From: Sphaerimonospora thailandensis
Lineage (GTDB): Bacteria; Actinomycetota; Actinomycetes; Streptosporangiales; Streptosporangiaceae
Direction of reading: 5' to 3'
DNA: 64,000 bases
Assembly: GCF_016863115.1 (NCBI RefSeq)
Contig: NZ_BOOG01000014.1
Span: 1-64,000 of the forward strand
Below are positions 36,173 to 44,188 of this stretch, piece after piece (position 1 is the first letter of the stretch; each line of letters starts with the position of its first letter). The position numbers and the translations under genes were made by a program. The notes beneath the pieces are model-generated. The model saw nothing but the letters and a program-made list of their open reading frames with translations, had not been told where the DNA came from and searched no databases.

Positions 36173-36468
36173 CCCTCGGTCTCCAGATCGGCGAACATCT
36201 CGTCCATCGAGCCGAAGGTTTTGGTGCGCCCCTCGGTGATGTCGTCCTTCGCTCGCGCGAGCTTCTCCTGCCACTGTGGGGTGTAGAACCAGGCATCCTC
36301 TTCCGGGATGATCCGGGCGAGACGCCGTCCGTCCCTGGTCAGGATCGTGTGCACGTGGCCGTAGACCGCCTGGTTGACAAGTTCGGCGAGGTCCTTGCGG
36401 GCCTGGGTGGTGCTGATTTCCTGGACCGTGTAAGGCGGCGGTGGGAACTCGGGTGCGGGCTCACTCAT
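36169..36468 (-). CDS. Phd/YefM family antitoxin
   Basis: A 99-residue antitoxin. The YTVQEISTTQARKDLAELVN segment is the Phd/YefM DNA-binding start, with YGHVHTILTRDGRRLARIIP completing the fold; the acidic C-terminus should wrap the toxin. ATG at 36468 (MSEPAPEF) is preferred over the open extension to 36591, because an array of GTAC repeats sits right at this start. Autoregulation by the antitoxin and the complex is expected. Confidence 0.82.
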   Translation of the reverse strand: MSEPAPEFPPPPYTVQEISTTQARKDLAELVNQAVYGHVHTILTRDGRRLARIIPEEDAWFYTPQWQEKLARAKDDITEGRTKTFGSMDEMFADLETEG

Positions 36469-36492
36469 GTACGTAGTGTACGTCCTGTACAT
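36467..36492. promoter_or_regulatory. Antitoxin operator: three GTAC cores at 9-bp spacing
   Basis: ATGTAC (36467-36472) and GTACAT (36487-36492) are inverted ends, with a third GTAC at 36478-36481. The cores repeat every 9 bp and overlap the antitoxin start codon. Likely autoregulatory site. Confidence 0.55.
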
Positions 36493-36595
36493 CCGGGGAG
36501 AGAAGGGCTCGCGAAACGCTGTGCTCCCGGCGGCCTGCGAACCACCAGGCATGAGGGACGTCTGGTCTGCCTGACGTACGGACAAGGACATGGCT

Positions 36596-37402
36596 TCAGC
36601 GCGCTGTTGCCGCCGCGGGACGGTGGGCAGCCATCCAGGCGGTCGCGAAGTCGACCAGCGCGCGCTGACCCATCAGACGCGCGGGCGCGTCACCGACCCG
36701 GCCGATCACTGCCGCGCCCGTGGCCTCGAAGTCGGCCCCGAGCTGATCGAAGTCATCTTCGTCGGGGACCACGTCGACCCAGGTGGTCCACTGGCTCGCT
36801 CCGTCAGGCCGCAGGATCGCCGAGCCCGTGCGGGCGCGTGGCGGCGACACCTGCCGCCACTCGGCCAGGTGCAGCGACGTATTCGACGCGTGCCCACACC
36901 CCAGCAGCAGCACCCGTCCATCCAGCCGGTACACCGCGCCGAGCGGTGAACGCTCGCCGAGTGCGTCGTCGAGTTGGTGCCCGCCCACGATTTCCGAGGC
37001 ATGCCGTCCGACCGTGGCGAAGGAGACCTGCGGGTGACCGCTGCGCAGGGCGCCAGGCCATGTGCGGGCCGTCTCGGCGATGACGCCCATCCATCGACTC
37101 GGGGTGCGTAACGGGTCGAAGCCGGGCGTCCCCTCACGTATCACCGGCCACCATGCCTCGGGGACGGGTGGATGCCGCCAGTCGGCGGGATCGGTGTTCT
37201 CGGGCGTGTGGGTCGGAACGACGAGAGTGCCCCCGGGACCGAGCACATCCAGCAACGCCTGCACGACACCCTGGGCGCCGCCGGCGACGAAGCCGAGGCT
37301 TCTCATCGATGAGTGCAGCAGCACGACGTCGCCCGCCGTCAAACCGAGCGCATGCAGGTCCGCCGAAAGAGACCGAACCGTGTGAGGGAGAGACCGATCC
37401 AC
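36596..37402 (-). CDS. AAC(3) family aminoglycoside N-acetyltransferase
   Basis: About 268 residues, the usual length for AAC(3) enzymes. Motifs include VVLLHSSMRSLGFVAGG, GTLVVPTHTPENTDP, RTPSRWMGVIAE, GHPQVSFATVGRHA (catalytic His region) and NTSLHLAEWRQ. The family transfers acetyl from acetyl-CoA to the 3-amino group of 2-deoxystreptamine aminoglycosides; related proteins act on other antibiotics or metabolites. The GTG at 37402 fits family length, but the frame runs to an ATG at 37537 that overlaps the preceding SDR stop (ATGA), adding 45 Arg/Pro-rich residues. Resistance is inferred, not shown. Confidence 0.85.
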   Translation of the reverse strand: MDRSLPHTVRSLSADLHALGLTAGDVVLLHSSMRSLGFVAGGAQGVVQALLDVLGPGGTLVVPTHTPENTDPADWRHPPVPEAWWPVIREGTPGFDPLRTPSRWMGVIAETARTWPGALRSGHPQVSFATVGRHASEIVGGHQLDDALGERSPLGAVYRLDGRVLLLGCGHASNTSLHLAEWRQVSPPRARTGSAILRPDGASQWTTWVDVVPDEDDFDQLGADFEATGAAVIGRVGDAPARLMGQRALVDFATAWMAAHRPAAATAR

Positions 37403-37533
37403 TCGGCGGAGTCTACCCAGCGAGACGGCATCCGCCCGAGGCGCGGCTCGGACTCGAGGCTGCGTGGTGCGGCCGCAGGCCGGGGGCCAGGGCGAGGGCG
37501 TGGCGATCCGGACCGGCAGGTGCCGGTGCTCGG

Positions 37534-38565
37534 TCATTCATGAGCCGATGCGCTCCATTCCGCCAGGACGTGGGCCTCCTTGTCGGGGTCGATGCCGTGG
37601 CGCAGGTTCCGTACCCCGAAGCTGCGCCGCTCCTCCGGGATGTCCTTCAGCCACTCCCACGTGTCGCGTACGGTCTGCGACATCGGGCGGCAGGTCAGGC
37701 CGGCGGCCAGCGCCTTGGCGGAGGAGGTGGCCCAGACGTCATCGCTTGTCGACCACAGGGGAAGCTCGGTCCACTGCCCGACGCCGTGATCGATCAGGAA
37801 CGCGTCGTCGATCCACACCAGTTCGGCGTCGGAGCCGGTGACCTCGACGCATTCGCGCAGCCAGCTTCCGTAGGTCTCCCTGCCCGGCACGCCGCCGGTC
37901 AGGAAGCGGCCTGTTGTGCTCTCGGCGACCTTGTCGAGGGTGAAGGCCGCGATGTCGCGGGCGTCGATGAGCTGGATCGGCCGCTCGGGGTCGCCGGGCG
38001 CGACCACCCTGCTTCCGGGGGCGGGCGCCCGGCCTCCGCGGGCGATGCGGGTGAGCCACCAGGGCAGGCGGCCGACGTTCTCGTGCGGCCCGAGGATCAG
38101 GCCAGGCTGGATGACCAGGACCGGACCGTCGAAATGCTCCTCGACCGCCCGCTCGCACCCTGCCTTCAGCACGCCGTAGTCGCCGTAGTCCGCGTCGGCG
38201 TCCGGCGGGCACTCGAATCGGGCGAAGCTCTCGTCGATCCCCGGCTTCTCACCGAAGTCGGCATAGGCGGAGATGCTGGAGATGAACGTGTAGTGCCCGA
38301 CGTGTCCGGAAAGCCGCCGCACCGAGTCGAGGACGACCCGCGGGGTGAAGCCGCAGACGTCGATCACGGCGTCCCACCACTCGCCGTCCACCAGCCGGTC
38401 GAGGTCGGCGGAGACCTCACGGTCGCCGCGGACCGCCGCCACGCCCGGCAGGTCCTCCCCGCTCCGGCCGCGGTTGAACGTCGTGACCTCGTGCCCCCGG
38501 CGCAGCGCCTCCGCCGCGATCGCCCGGCCGAGGAAGACCCCACCACCGATGATCAGAAGTTTCAT
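37534..38565 (-). CDS. NAD-dependent epimerase/dehydratase-like SDR protein
   Basis: A 343-residue extended SDR. The N-terminal KLLIIGGGVFLGRAIA is the dinucleotide-binding Gly motif, VIDVCGF follows, then ISSISAYADFG with the catalytic Ser and YGVLKAGCE (YxxxK). The C-terminal half resembles reductases acting on nucleotide-linked or small sugars. ATG at 38565 with GAGGA upstream. Its stop overlaps an in-frame ATG of the AAC(3) gene, so the two are co-transcribed. Confidence 0.85.
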   Translation of the reverse strand: MKLLIIGGGVFLGRAIAAEALRRGHEVTTFNRGRSGEDLPGVAAVRGDREVSADLDRLVDGEWWDAVIDVCGFTPRVVLDSVRRLSGHVGHYTFISSISAYADFGEKPGIDESFARFECPPDADADYGDYGVLKAGCERAVEEHFDGPVLVIQPGLILGPHENVGRLPWWLTRIARGGRAPAPGSRVVAPGDPERPIQLIDARDIAAFTLDKVAESTTGRFLTGGVPGRETYGSWLRECVEVTGSDAELVWIDDAFLIDHGVGQWTELPLWSTSDDVWATSSAKALAAGLTCRPMSQTVRDTWEWLKDIPEERRSFGVRNLRHGIDPDKEAHVLAEWSASAHE

Positions 38566-38641
38566 GGGGCCATCCTCGGCCGGATCGGGTGATCCGTCAC
38601 CGCCGTTTCACCCTTGGCGGATCCTCGCTGAGCGAACGGGA

Positions 38642-40339
38642 TCAGCGGTAATAGTCGGGGTAGTCGGTCTCCGGTTCGCTCCGGTGGCTGCCCCGGCGCG
38701 CGGTGGTCGGCTTCTGCGTGTCGCCGTACATCTCGTCGTAGGTGGGCCAGTTTCCGCCGGTGTTCTGCTCCTGCCAGGACGACGACGCGGCCTGCTCGGT
38801 GCCGTACCCGCCCTGCTGCTGCTCATAGCCGTAGTAGTTGCTCTGTCCGGAGGGGACGTCATACCCGGCCGACTCGTACGGCGAGGCCGTCGGCACCGCA
38901 CCGGTAACGGTGTCGGACTCGTCTATCGTCGCCCAGCCCGCACTCACCTCGTACGACGAGGGCGTCGACGGCGGCACGGAGCCGTAGGCGACGCCGTCGC
39001 CGGGTGCGGCGGCGGTGGCCGAGTAACCGTCGTAGGCCGACGGGACCGGTGACGGCGGTGGTGTCTGAGTCTGGGGCATCTGGTACGTCTCCACCGCCGG
39101 CCAGGACGAGGAGGCGGGGCGCGGCGGCTCCGGCTCGTCGAGCACGTCGCGCATGCTCGGCCAGCCAGGTGACGTGGTGGAAGCCGGGTTGGAGCCGGCC
39201 TCGTGGTTCGCGGAGGTCGGAGGGGTCACGGGGTAGGACGGACCGGTGTCGGCAGGGGAGAACGGCCCGGTCGCGTTCCGGGACAGGTCGTAGGCGTCAC
39301 CGTGGGGCGAGTCGTAGGCCGACGGTTCGTACGCCGACGGCCAGGTCGACGCCGAGCCGGTCCCGGCTGCGGGGGTGGCCGCGGTGGGGGGTGTGGCCTC
39401 GAACGGGCCGGTGCCGAGCGGGGTCTCATAGGAGCCGGCGCTGAACGCCCCGGTTGTCGGCATCGGAGTGGCGGGGCTCGTCATCGGAGCGGATGGTGCC
39501 TCGAAGGAGCCGCTGGCACTCGTACGGCCCGCCTCGGCGGCCGCGGCCGAACGCCGCCCGCCGGACCGCGTTGATCGGGACCCGGCGCGTGAGGACCGGC
39601 CGCGCGAGGGACTGGTCCCCAGCGCATCCGGTGTCGGCGTGGGCGCGGAGAACGTCACGGTCTTCTGCTCGGCCAGTGCCGAAGCGGACATGGAAGCGGA
39701 GGCGGTGGACGTGGAGGCCGCAGGAGTCTGCTTGGCCCTGCCCCTCGAGGTGCCGGCCGCGGTCTGGGAGGTCTCCACCAGGTCGGCGAGCCCGGCGGGG
39801 ACCGGACGCTGCGGCAGCGGAACCTGCATGGTCGCCGCGTTGGGGTCGGCGGCCGCGCCGGTCGTCGCCTCGGCCTCGGCGGGCTGCTCGGCCGGCCGCG
39901 GGGTGGCTACCCGGGCGGCGATGCTGCCGCCGAAGCCGCCGTCGTCGGCGCGGACGCGGGACCAGTAGTCGTCGTCGTAGTCGTCGTGCTCGCCCCATTC
40001 GTCGACGCCGCGCTTGCCGCGCGCTCCGGCAGCGGCGGCCTGTTTGCCGCCACGCTCCGCGGCGCGCGCCTGCCGGCCACCGCCCTGGCGGGCGGATCCG
40101 GGGCGCGGCTGCTTGGCCGGTTCGGCGGGCTCCTCGAAGGCGTCGAAACCCTGGGGGAAGCTCTCGAAGAACGTCTCCTCCGCCGGCCGCCGAGGCTTGG
40201 GGCCCTTGTTCTCGGCCATCGCCTTGATGCGCTCGGCGGACAGAGCGCTCTCCCTGCGATTCATCGACCGCATGCCCAGCGCCACAACCATCAGCACCAC
40301 GAGCACGACGGCGACAAGGCCCGAAATGACCCCTATCAT
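38642..40339 (-). CDS. Single-pass membrane protein with long disordered tail
   Basis: A 565-residue protein. Residues 2-22 are one strong transmembrane helix followed by a basic MRSMNRRE segment, so the long tail should be cytoplasmic. The tail is low-complexity, rich in Ala, Ser, Thr, Pro and Gly; the last 180 residues have many Tyr in SAYDGYS-, SYEVSAG- and YYGYEQQQGG-like motifs, ending in DYPDYYR. No domain was recognised. ATG at 40339 with AAGGGTGG upstream. It could be a scaffold or phosphoprotein; that is inference. Confidence 0.7.
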   Translation of the reverse strand: MIGVISGLVAVVLVVLMVVALGMRSMNRRESALSAERIKAMAENKGPKPRRPAEETFFESFPQGFDAFEEPAEPAKQPRPGSARQGGGRQARAAERGGKQAAAAGARGKRGVDEWGEHDDYDDDYWSRVRADDGGFGGSIAARVATPRPAEQPAEAEATTGAAADPNAATMQVPLPQRPVPAGLADLVETSQTAAGTSRGRAKQTPAASTSTASASMSASALAEQKTVTFSAPTPTPDALGTSPSRGRSSRAGSRSTRSGGRRSAAAAEAGRTSASGSFEAPSAPMTSPATPMPTTGAFSAGSYETPLGTGPFEATPPTAATPAAGTGSASTWPSAYEPSAYDSPHGDAYDLSRNATGPFSPADTGPSYPVTPPTSANHEAGSNPASTTSPGWPSMRDVLDEPEPPRPASSSWPAVETYQMPQTQTPPPSPVPSAYDGYSATAAAPGDGVAYGSVPPSTPSSYEVSAGWATIDESDTVTGAVPTASPYESAGYDVPSGQSNYYGYEQQQGGYGTEQAASSSWQEQNTGGNWPTYDEMYGDTQKPTTARRGSHRSEPETDYPDYYR

Positions 40340-40522
40340 CGCACCACCCTTAAGGCCATGGCCTTCCAGCGGCGCCGGTGAGATCGCGCGGCCATCGACG
40401 CGATCTGCCCCCTTTGATCACCTGCGCTCAGCAATCGGATCCGATTCTGCTCGACCACGATGACCGTTGTCACACCCTACGTGAAGATTCGTGTAGCACG
40501 ACTACCTCCGGTGTTCAACGGA

Positions 40523-41068
40523 TCACTCGATGGTGGCCGCCGTGAGGCGGCCGCGAGCGATCGTGTGATCGGCGATGTTCTCCAGGGTCTCCGAGAGGGG
40601 GGCGCCCTGTTGGAGATCGAGTTCTGAGTTGAGGGCGTAGACAGTGAAACGGTAGCTGCCATCGGCCTCGCATGGAGGCGTATAGCCCACTTTCCCGTTC
40701 GTCGTCTGGCCCTGCCTCGCGCCCCTGGGGACGTCGTTCTCGCCGAGTTCGGTGGTGTTCGGATCGATGTTGAACACCACCCAGTGCACCTCCGCGCCGG
40801 TGCGGGGGTTGCTGTCGTCCACCACCAGGGCGACCGACCTGGCCCCAGCCGTACCAGACCAGCGCAGCGGCGGGTTACCCTGCCCTCCCTTGCACGAGTA
40901 GTCGGGTGGCAGGGGGGCGCCGTCGCGGAACCGCGGGCTCGACACGCTGATCAGATCGAGGTTCCTGGGCGATCCGCCGCCCAGGATCCCGCAGCCTGAC
41001 GCGAGCACGGCCGCCGCCGTTGTGGCGAGGGCGACTCGCGCGACCGCTGATTTTCTCGGCGACCCCAT
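40523..41068 (-). CDS. YbhB/YbcL (PEBP) family lipoprotein
   Basis: A 181-residue lipoprotein: basic start, hydrophobic core and lipobox LASGC with Cys26. The mature domain is a phosphatidylethanolamine-binding-protein fold: PDYSCKGGQGNPPLRWSG, VALVVDDSNPRTG (usual DPDAP replaced), VHWVVFNIDP and FTVYALNSELDL. Bacterial members are envelope proteins of uncertain role. ATG at 41068; open codons further upstream to 41716 are a shadow of the PH-domain gene region. Confidence 0.87.
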   Translation of the reverse strand: MGSPRKSAVARVALATTAAAVLASGCGILGGGSPRNLDLISVSSPRFRDGAPLPPDYSCKGGQGNPPLRWSGTAGARSVALVVDDSNPRTGAEVHWVVFNIDPNTTELGENDVPRGARQGQTTNGKVGYTPPCEADGSYRFTVYALNSELDLQQGAPLSETLENIADHTIARGRLTAATIE

Positions 41069-41284
41069 GCCCGATGATGCTACGCGGAATATACGGGTGC
41101 ACCGACCGGATGCGCCACAATCGAGGCATGAGGGGGCGACGGCAGCCCGCGGACCGCGTCGGCGAGGTGGGTGACCGGGTCGATCTCCACCCATCGCCGC
41201 GGCCACTCCGGCATCGTCTTCGTCGGGACGAACGCGCTGAGCCCGGTCACCAGCCGCTGACGGATCACTGACGGGCCTTCCAAT

Positions 41285-41290
41285 TAGGCT
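41285..41290 (+). promoter_or_regulatory. -10 element, leaderless PH-domain gene
   Basis: TAGGCT ends six bases before GTG 41297; no ribosome site is present. The mRNA is probably leaderless. Confidence 0.5.
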
Positions 41291-41296
41291 GGAAAC

Positions 41297-41818
41297 GTGA
41301 GAGGTCAGCGAGGACCGCTGCGTGATCCGTCCGAACGGGTCTCGCGCCGAGCCATCGTGCTCTGGCTGATCGAGGCCCTGATCGGGTTCGTGCTCCTGGT
41401 CGGCGGGGCCGTCATGGTCGCCGGCTGGATCGGGCCGGACTGGAAGATCGTTCCCGGCTGGCTGTCGGGGAACGTCTGGATCCTGCCCGTCGCCGCCGGC
41501 GCCGTGATGCTGCCCTTCGTGATCATCGAACCGCTGTGGCGCTATGCCGTACATCGCTGGGAGTTGTCCGGAGACGTGGTTTACGCCCGGTCTGGATGGT
41601 TGAGTCGGGAATGGGTGTTCGTGCCCGTCAGCCGCATCCAGACGGTGGACAAGGCCCAGGGCTGGTTCGAGCGGGCGCTCGGTCTGGCCACTGTGGAGAT
41701 CCGTACGGCTTCGCACGCCGGATCATCGACGATCAAGGGCCTCGACTACGAGGTCGCCGCCCGACTGGCAGAGGAACTCGCCCGCCGCGCCCAGGAACTC
41801 CGGGACGACGCCACATGA
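41297..41818 (+). CDS. PH domain-containing membrane protein (YdbS-like)
   Basis: A 173-residue protein with two N-terminal transmembrane helices (about 20-45 and 58-78) and a bacterial PH-like (bPH2) domain: YAVHRWELSGDVVYARSGWL, VFVPVSRIQTVDKAQGW and LGLATVEIRTASHAG. It resembles YdbS and is followed by a YdbT-like gene with ATGA overlap, the pair's usual arrangement. Roles of YdbS/YdbT include resistance to some bacteriocins in Bacillus; here unknown. Confidence 0.88.
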   Translation: MRGQRGPLRDPSERVSRRAIVLWLIEALIGFVLLVGGAVMVAGWIGPDWKIVPGWLSGNVWILPVAAGAVMLPFVIIEPLWRYAVHRWELSGDVVYARSGWLSREWVFVPVSRIQTVDKAQGWFERALGLATVEIRTASHAGSSTIKGLDYEVAARLAEELARRAQELRDDAT

Positions 41819-43443
41819 CGCCCTCCGACCACTCCGATCCCAGTGACCCCGGCGACGCCGGCTTCGGTCCTGGCCTTGGTGGCGGCTTCGGGGCGGGTGC
41901 CGGGCCGTACGGCGCCCGGCGGCTCAGCCCCCGGGTCCTGCTGATCGATCCGATCCGCCTGCTGCCCTCGCTCTTCCTCCCCCTGGCGGGCGTGCTGCTG
42001 GTCGGCGGGTTCTCTCCGGCCTCGTTCGGCTGGGCGGCGCTGGCCGTCGTCGCGTCGGCGGTGTACGCGGTGGTGCGCTGGGCCACCTTCACCTACGACC
42101 TGACCGGGGACCGTCTGGAACTGACCCGAGCCTTCATCGGCCGAACGGCCAAGACCATCCCCCTCGAGCGCATCCGCGGGATCGACATCACCGAGCCGCC
42201 GCTGCATCGCCTGCTCGGCCTCGCCGTACTGAAGATCGACACGGGTGCCGGGGGCAACGACCAGGAGGGCACCCTCGACGCGGTGACGATGGAGCAGGCC
42301 CGCGCGCTCCGTACGGCGCTGCTCGCCCGGCGGCCCGCGACACCCGTGCCGGCGGAGGCCACCGGGCCTACCGACACCGGCCCTGAAGCGACTGAACCTG
42401 GCGTGACGGCCGGGGCCGGTCCGGAGCCCTCCGGTCCCGAGCGGGCCGGGCGGGTGCTCGCCAGGGTGCCGCGGCGGTGGCTCAGGTACGGCCCGCTGTC
42501 GGGGGCCTATCTGCTGACCCCGTTCGCGCTGGCGGCCGGTGCGGCCGGGCTCGTCTTCCAGTGGGGCGAGGAGCTGGGCCTGACCGAGCGATCGGCCAGG
42601 CAGGCCCTGGAGTGGGTGTGGGCGCATCCCCTTCTGCTGGTCGCCGTCGGCGCGCTGCTGCTGACGGCGATGCCGATCGTCGGCGCCGTGATGTACGCGA
42701 TCTTCAACTGGGACTTCACGCTGCGAACCCGAGACGGTTACCTGGTGGCCGAGCGCGGCCTGCTCACCCGGCGTACGGTCTCGCTTGAGCGCCGCCGGAT
42801 CCGGGGCTACGAGATGACCGAGGCGCTGTTCGAACGCTGGGCCGGGGTCGTACGGCTGTGGGCCGTGGTCACCGGGCTCGGTGACTCGGCGACCAGGGGG
42901 CAGTTGCTGCCCGTGACGCCGAAGGCTTTCGCCACCGGGGTCGCGAGCGAAGCCGTCGAGCCGTTCGTCACGCCGCTGCGGCCGCATCCGCCCCGGGCGC
43001 GTCAGCGCAGACTGGTGCGGGCCATCGTGCCATGGCTGGTGCTCGCGGCCGTGGCGTTCGCGCTGGGCTGGGCCGTGGCGGGGGTCGTCGCCCTCGGCCT
43101 GGCGGTGCTGGGAATCCCGCTCGGGCTCGATCGCTACCGGGGCCTCGGGCACGCCTACGACGGCGCCTGGCTGTCGGTCAGGTCCGGGTCGCTGCGGCGG
43201 GTGCAGGCCGTGGTCGAGCGCCGCGCCGTCGTCGGCTGGACCCTGCGGCAGACGGCGTTCCAGCGGCTGGCCGGTCTGATCACGGTGACGGCGGGTGTCG
43301 GCGCCGGCAGCGGCGGCTATCCGGCCATCGACACCGGGGAGACCCAGGGCGTCGAGTTCGCCGCCGAGGTCACCCCTGACTGGCTCCACCCCTTCCTTAC
43401 GGATCCGCCGCCCCCGCCCGGCGACCCCTCACAGGGGCGATGA
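41815..43443 (+). CDS. PH domain-containing membrane protein (YdbT-like)
   Basis: A 542-residue protein with an N-terminal Gly/Pro/Ser-rich stretch, then three units each made of two transmembrane helices and a bPH2 domain (motifs IPLERIRGIDITEPPLHRL, VSLERRRIRGYEMTEALFER and RRVQAVVERRAVVGWTLR). The units are separated by acidic or Pro-rich linkers. ATG 41815 overlaps the YdbS-like stop. The complex is likely a membrane surface receptor or adaptor. Confidence 0.88.
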   Translation: MTPSDHSDPSDPGDAGFGPGLGGGFGAGAGPYGARRLSPRVLLIDPIRLLPSLFLPLAGVLLVGGFSPASFGWAALAVVASAVYAVVRWATFTYDLTGDRLELTRAFIGRTAKTIPLERIRGIDITEPPLHRLLGLAVLKIDTGAGGNDQEGTLDAVTMEQARALRTALLARRPATPVPAEATGPTDTGPEATEPGVTAGAGPEPSGPERAGRVLARVPRRWLRYGPLSGAYLLTPFALAAGAAGLVFQWGEELGLTERSARQALEWVWAHPLLLVAVGALLLTAMPIVGAVMYAIFNWDFTLRTRDGYLVAERGLLTRRTVSLERRRIRGYEMTEALFERWAGVVRLWAVVTGLGDSATRGQLLPVTPKAFATGVASEAVEPFVTPLRPHPPRARQRRLVRAIVPWLVLAAVAFALGWAVAGVVALGLAVLGIPLGLDRYRGLGHAYDGAWLSVRSGSLRRVQAVVERRAVVGWTLRQTAFQRLAGLITVTAGVGAGSGGYPAIDTGETQGVEFAAEVTPDWLHPFLTDPPPPPGDPSQGR

Positions 43444-43619
43444 GGACACTCGATCCCACACGGTGAAGCCGCAGGTCGCCTTGTGCAGTACCGGTGAGTC
43501 AGCCGGAACCTGGGAGGTCTGCTGCAAAGCCATGATCGAGCACGTGGAGGAGTACCACCGGACCTGCTTCGGGGCTTACAGGGGACGTGGCGCACCAGGG
43601 GCGGCCCAACGGTTTGGCG

Positions 43620-43625
43620 TAAACT
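43620..43625 (+). promoter_or_regulatory. -10 element, leaderless hicB
   Basis: TAAACT ends six bases before GTG 43632. Transcription should start at the codon itself. Confidence 0.5.
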
Positions 43626-43631
43626 GATCGG

Positions 43632-43853
43632 GTGAGTAAGACCTTGAGGCTGACCGCGACCATTGTTCCGGACGAAGAGGGTTGGTATGTGGCCCGCTGC
43701 CTACAGGTCGAGGTCGCCAGCCAAGGCCGGACGGTCGACGAGGCGTTGAGTAGTCTCCGAGAAGCCTTGGAGCTCTATCTCGAGGACGGTGTTATTCCCG
43801 AGGCCCCGCAGCAACCGATCGTCGCGCCGATCGAGATCCGGCTCTCCGCGTGA
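43632..43853 (+). CDS. hicB: HicB-like antitoxin
   Basis: A 73-residue HicB-type partial RNase H fold: VPDEEGWYVARCLQVEVASQGRTVDEAL is the family hallmark (seen in short segments GWYVARC and SQGRTVDEAL), followed by a helix LREALELYLED. It lacks a C-terminal DNA-binding domain. It precedes the toxin gene and overlaps it by four bases (GTGA), the reverse of the commoner hicA-hicB order but known. Confidence 0.85.
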   Translation: MSKTLRLTATIVPDEEGWYVARCLQVEVASQGRTVDEALSSLREALELYLEDGVIPEAPQQPIVAPIEIRLSA

Positions 43854-44083
43854 GCCCACGTCAGTTTCCTGTCTGCTCTGGCGCACAGGTCGTACGCGCG
43901 CTGGAGAAATGCGGATTTGACGTCGTCAGTACCAGGGGTAGCCACTGCAAGCTACGCCAGCAGCTTGACGAGGAAGCCCTTACGGTGATTGTTCCCCTGC
44001 ATGCCACGCTGGCTGTCGGCACGATCGCTTCCATCGTCCGCCAGGCCGGACTTACCCCAGAGCGTCTCCGCGACCTGCTCTGA
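43850..44083 (+). CDS. hicA: HicA-like mRNA interferase toxin
   Basis: A 77-residue dsRBD-like HicA toxin. The pattern VVRALEKCGFDVVSTRGSHCK has the catalytic His in GSH, followed by VIVPLHATLAVGTIASIVRQ and GLTPERLRDLL. Such toxins cleave mRNA. Intact by length. Start at GTG 43850, coupled to hicB. Confidence 0.87.
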   Translation: MSPRQFPVCSGAQVVRALEKCGFDVVSTRGSHCKLRQQLDEEALTVIVPLHATLAVGTIASIVRQAGLTPERLRDLL

Positions 44084-44188
44084 CCATGTCGCGCCTACGG
44101 CAACCTCGTCGCCCGCGAGAAGTTGACCCCTCGTAGGGGCGATGAGGACCTCGGCCCCCTTCTCGCCCGGCTTGAATCGGGCTCCGCT

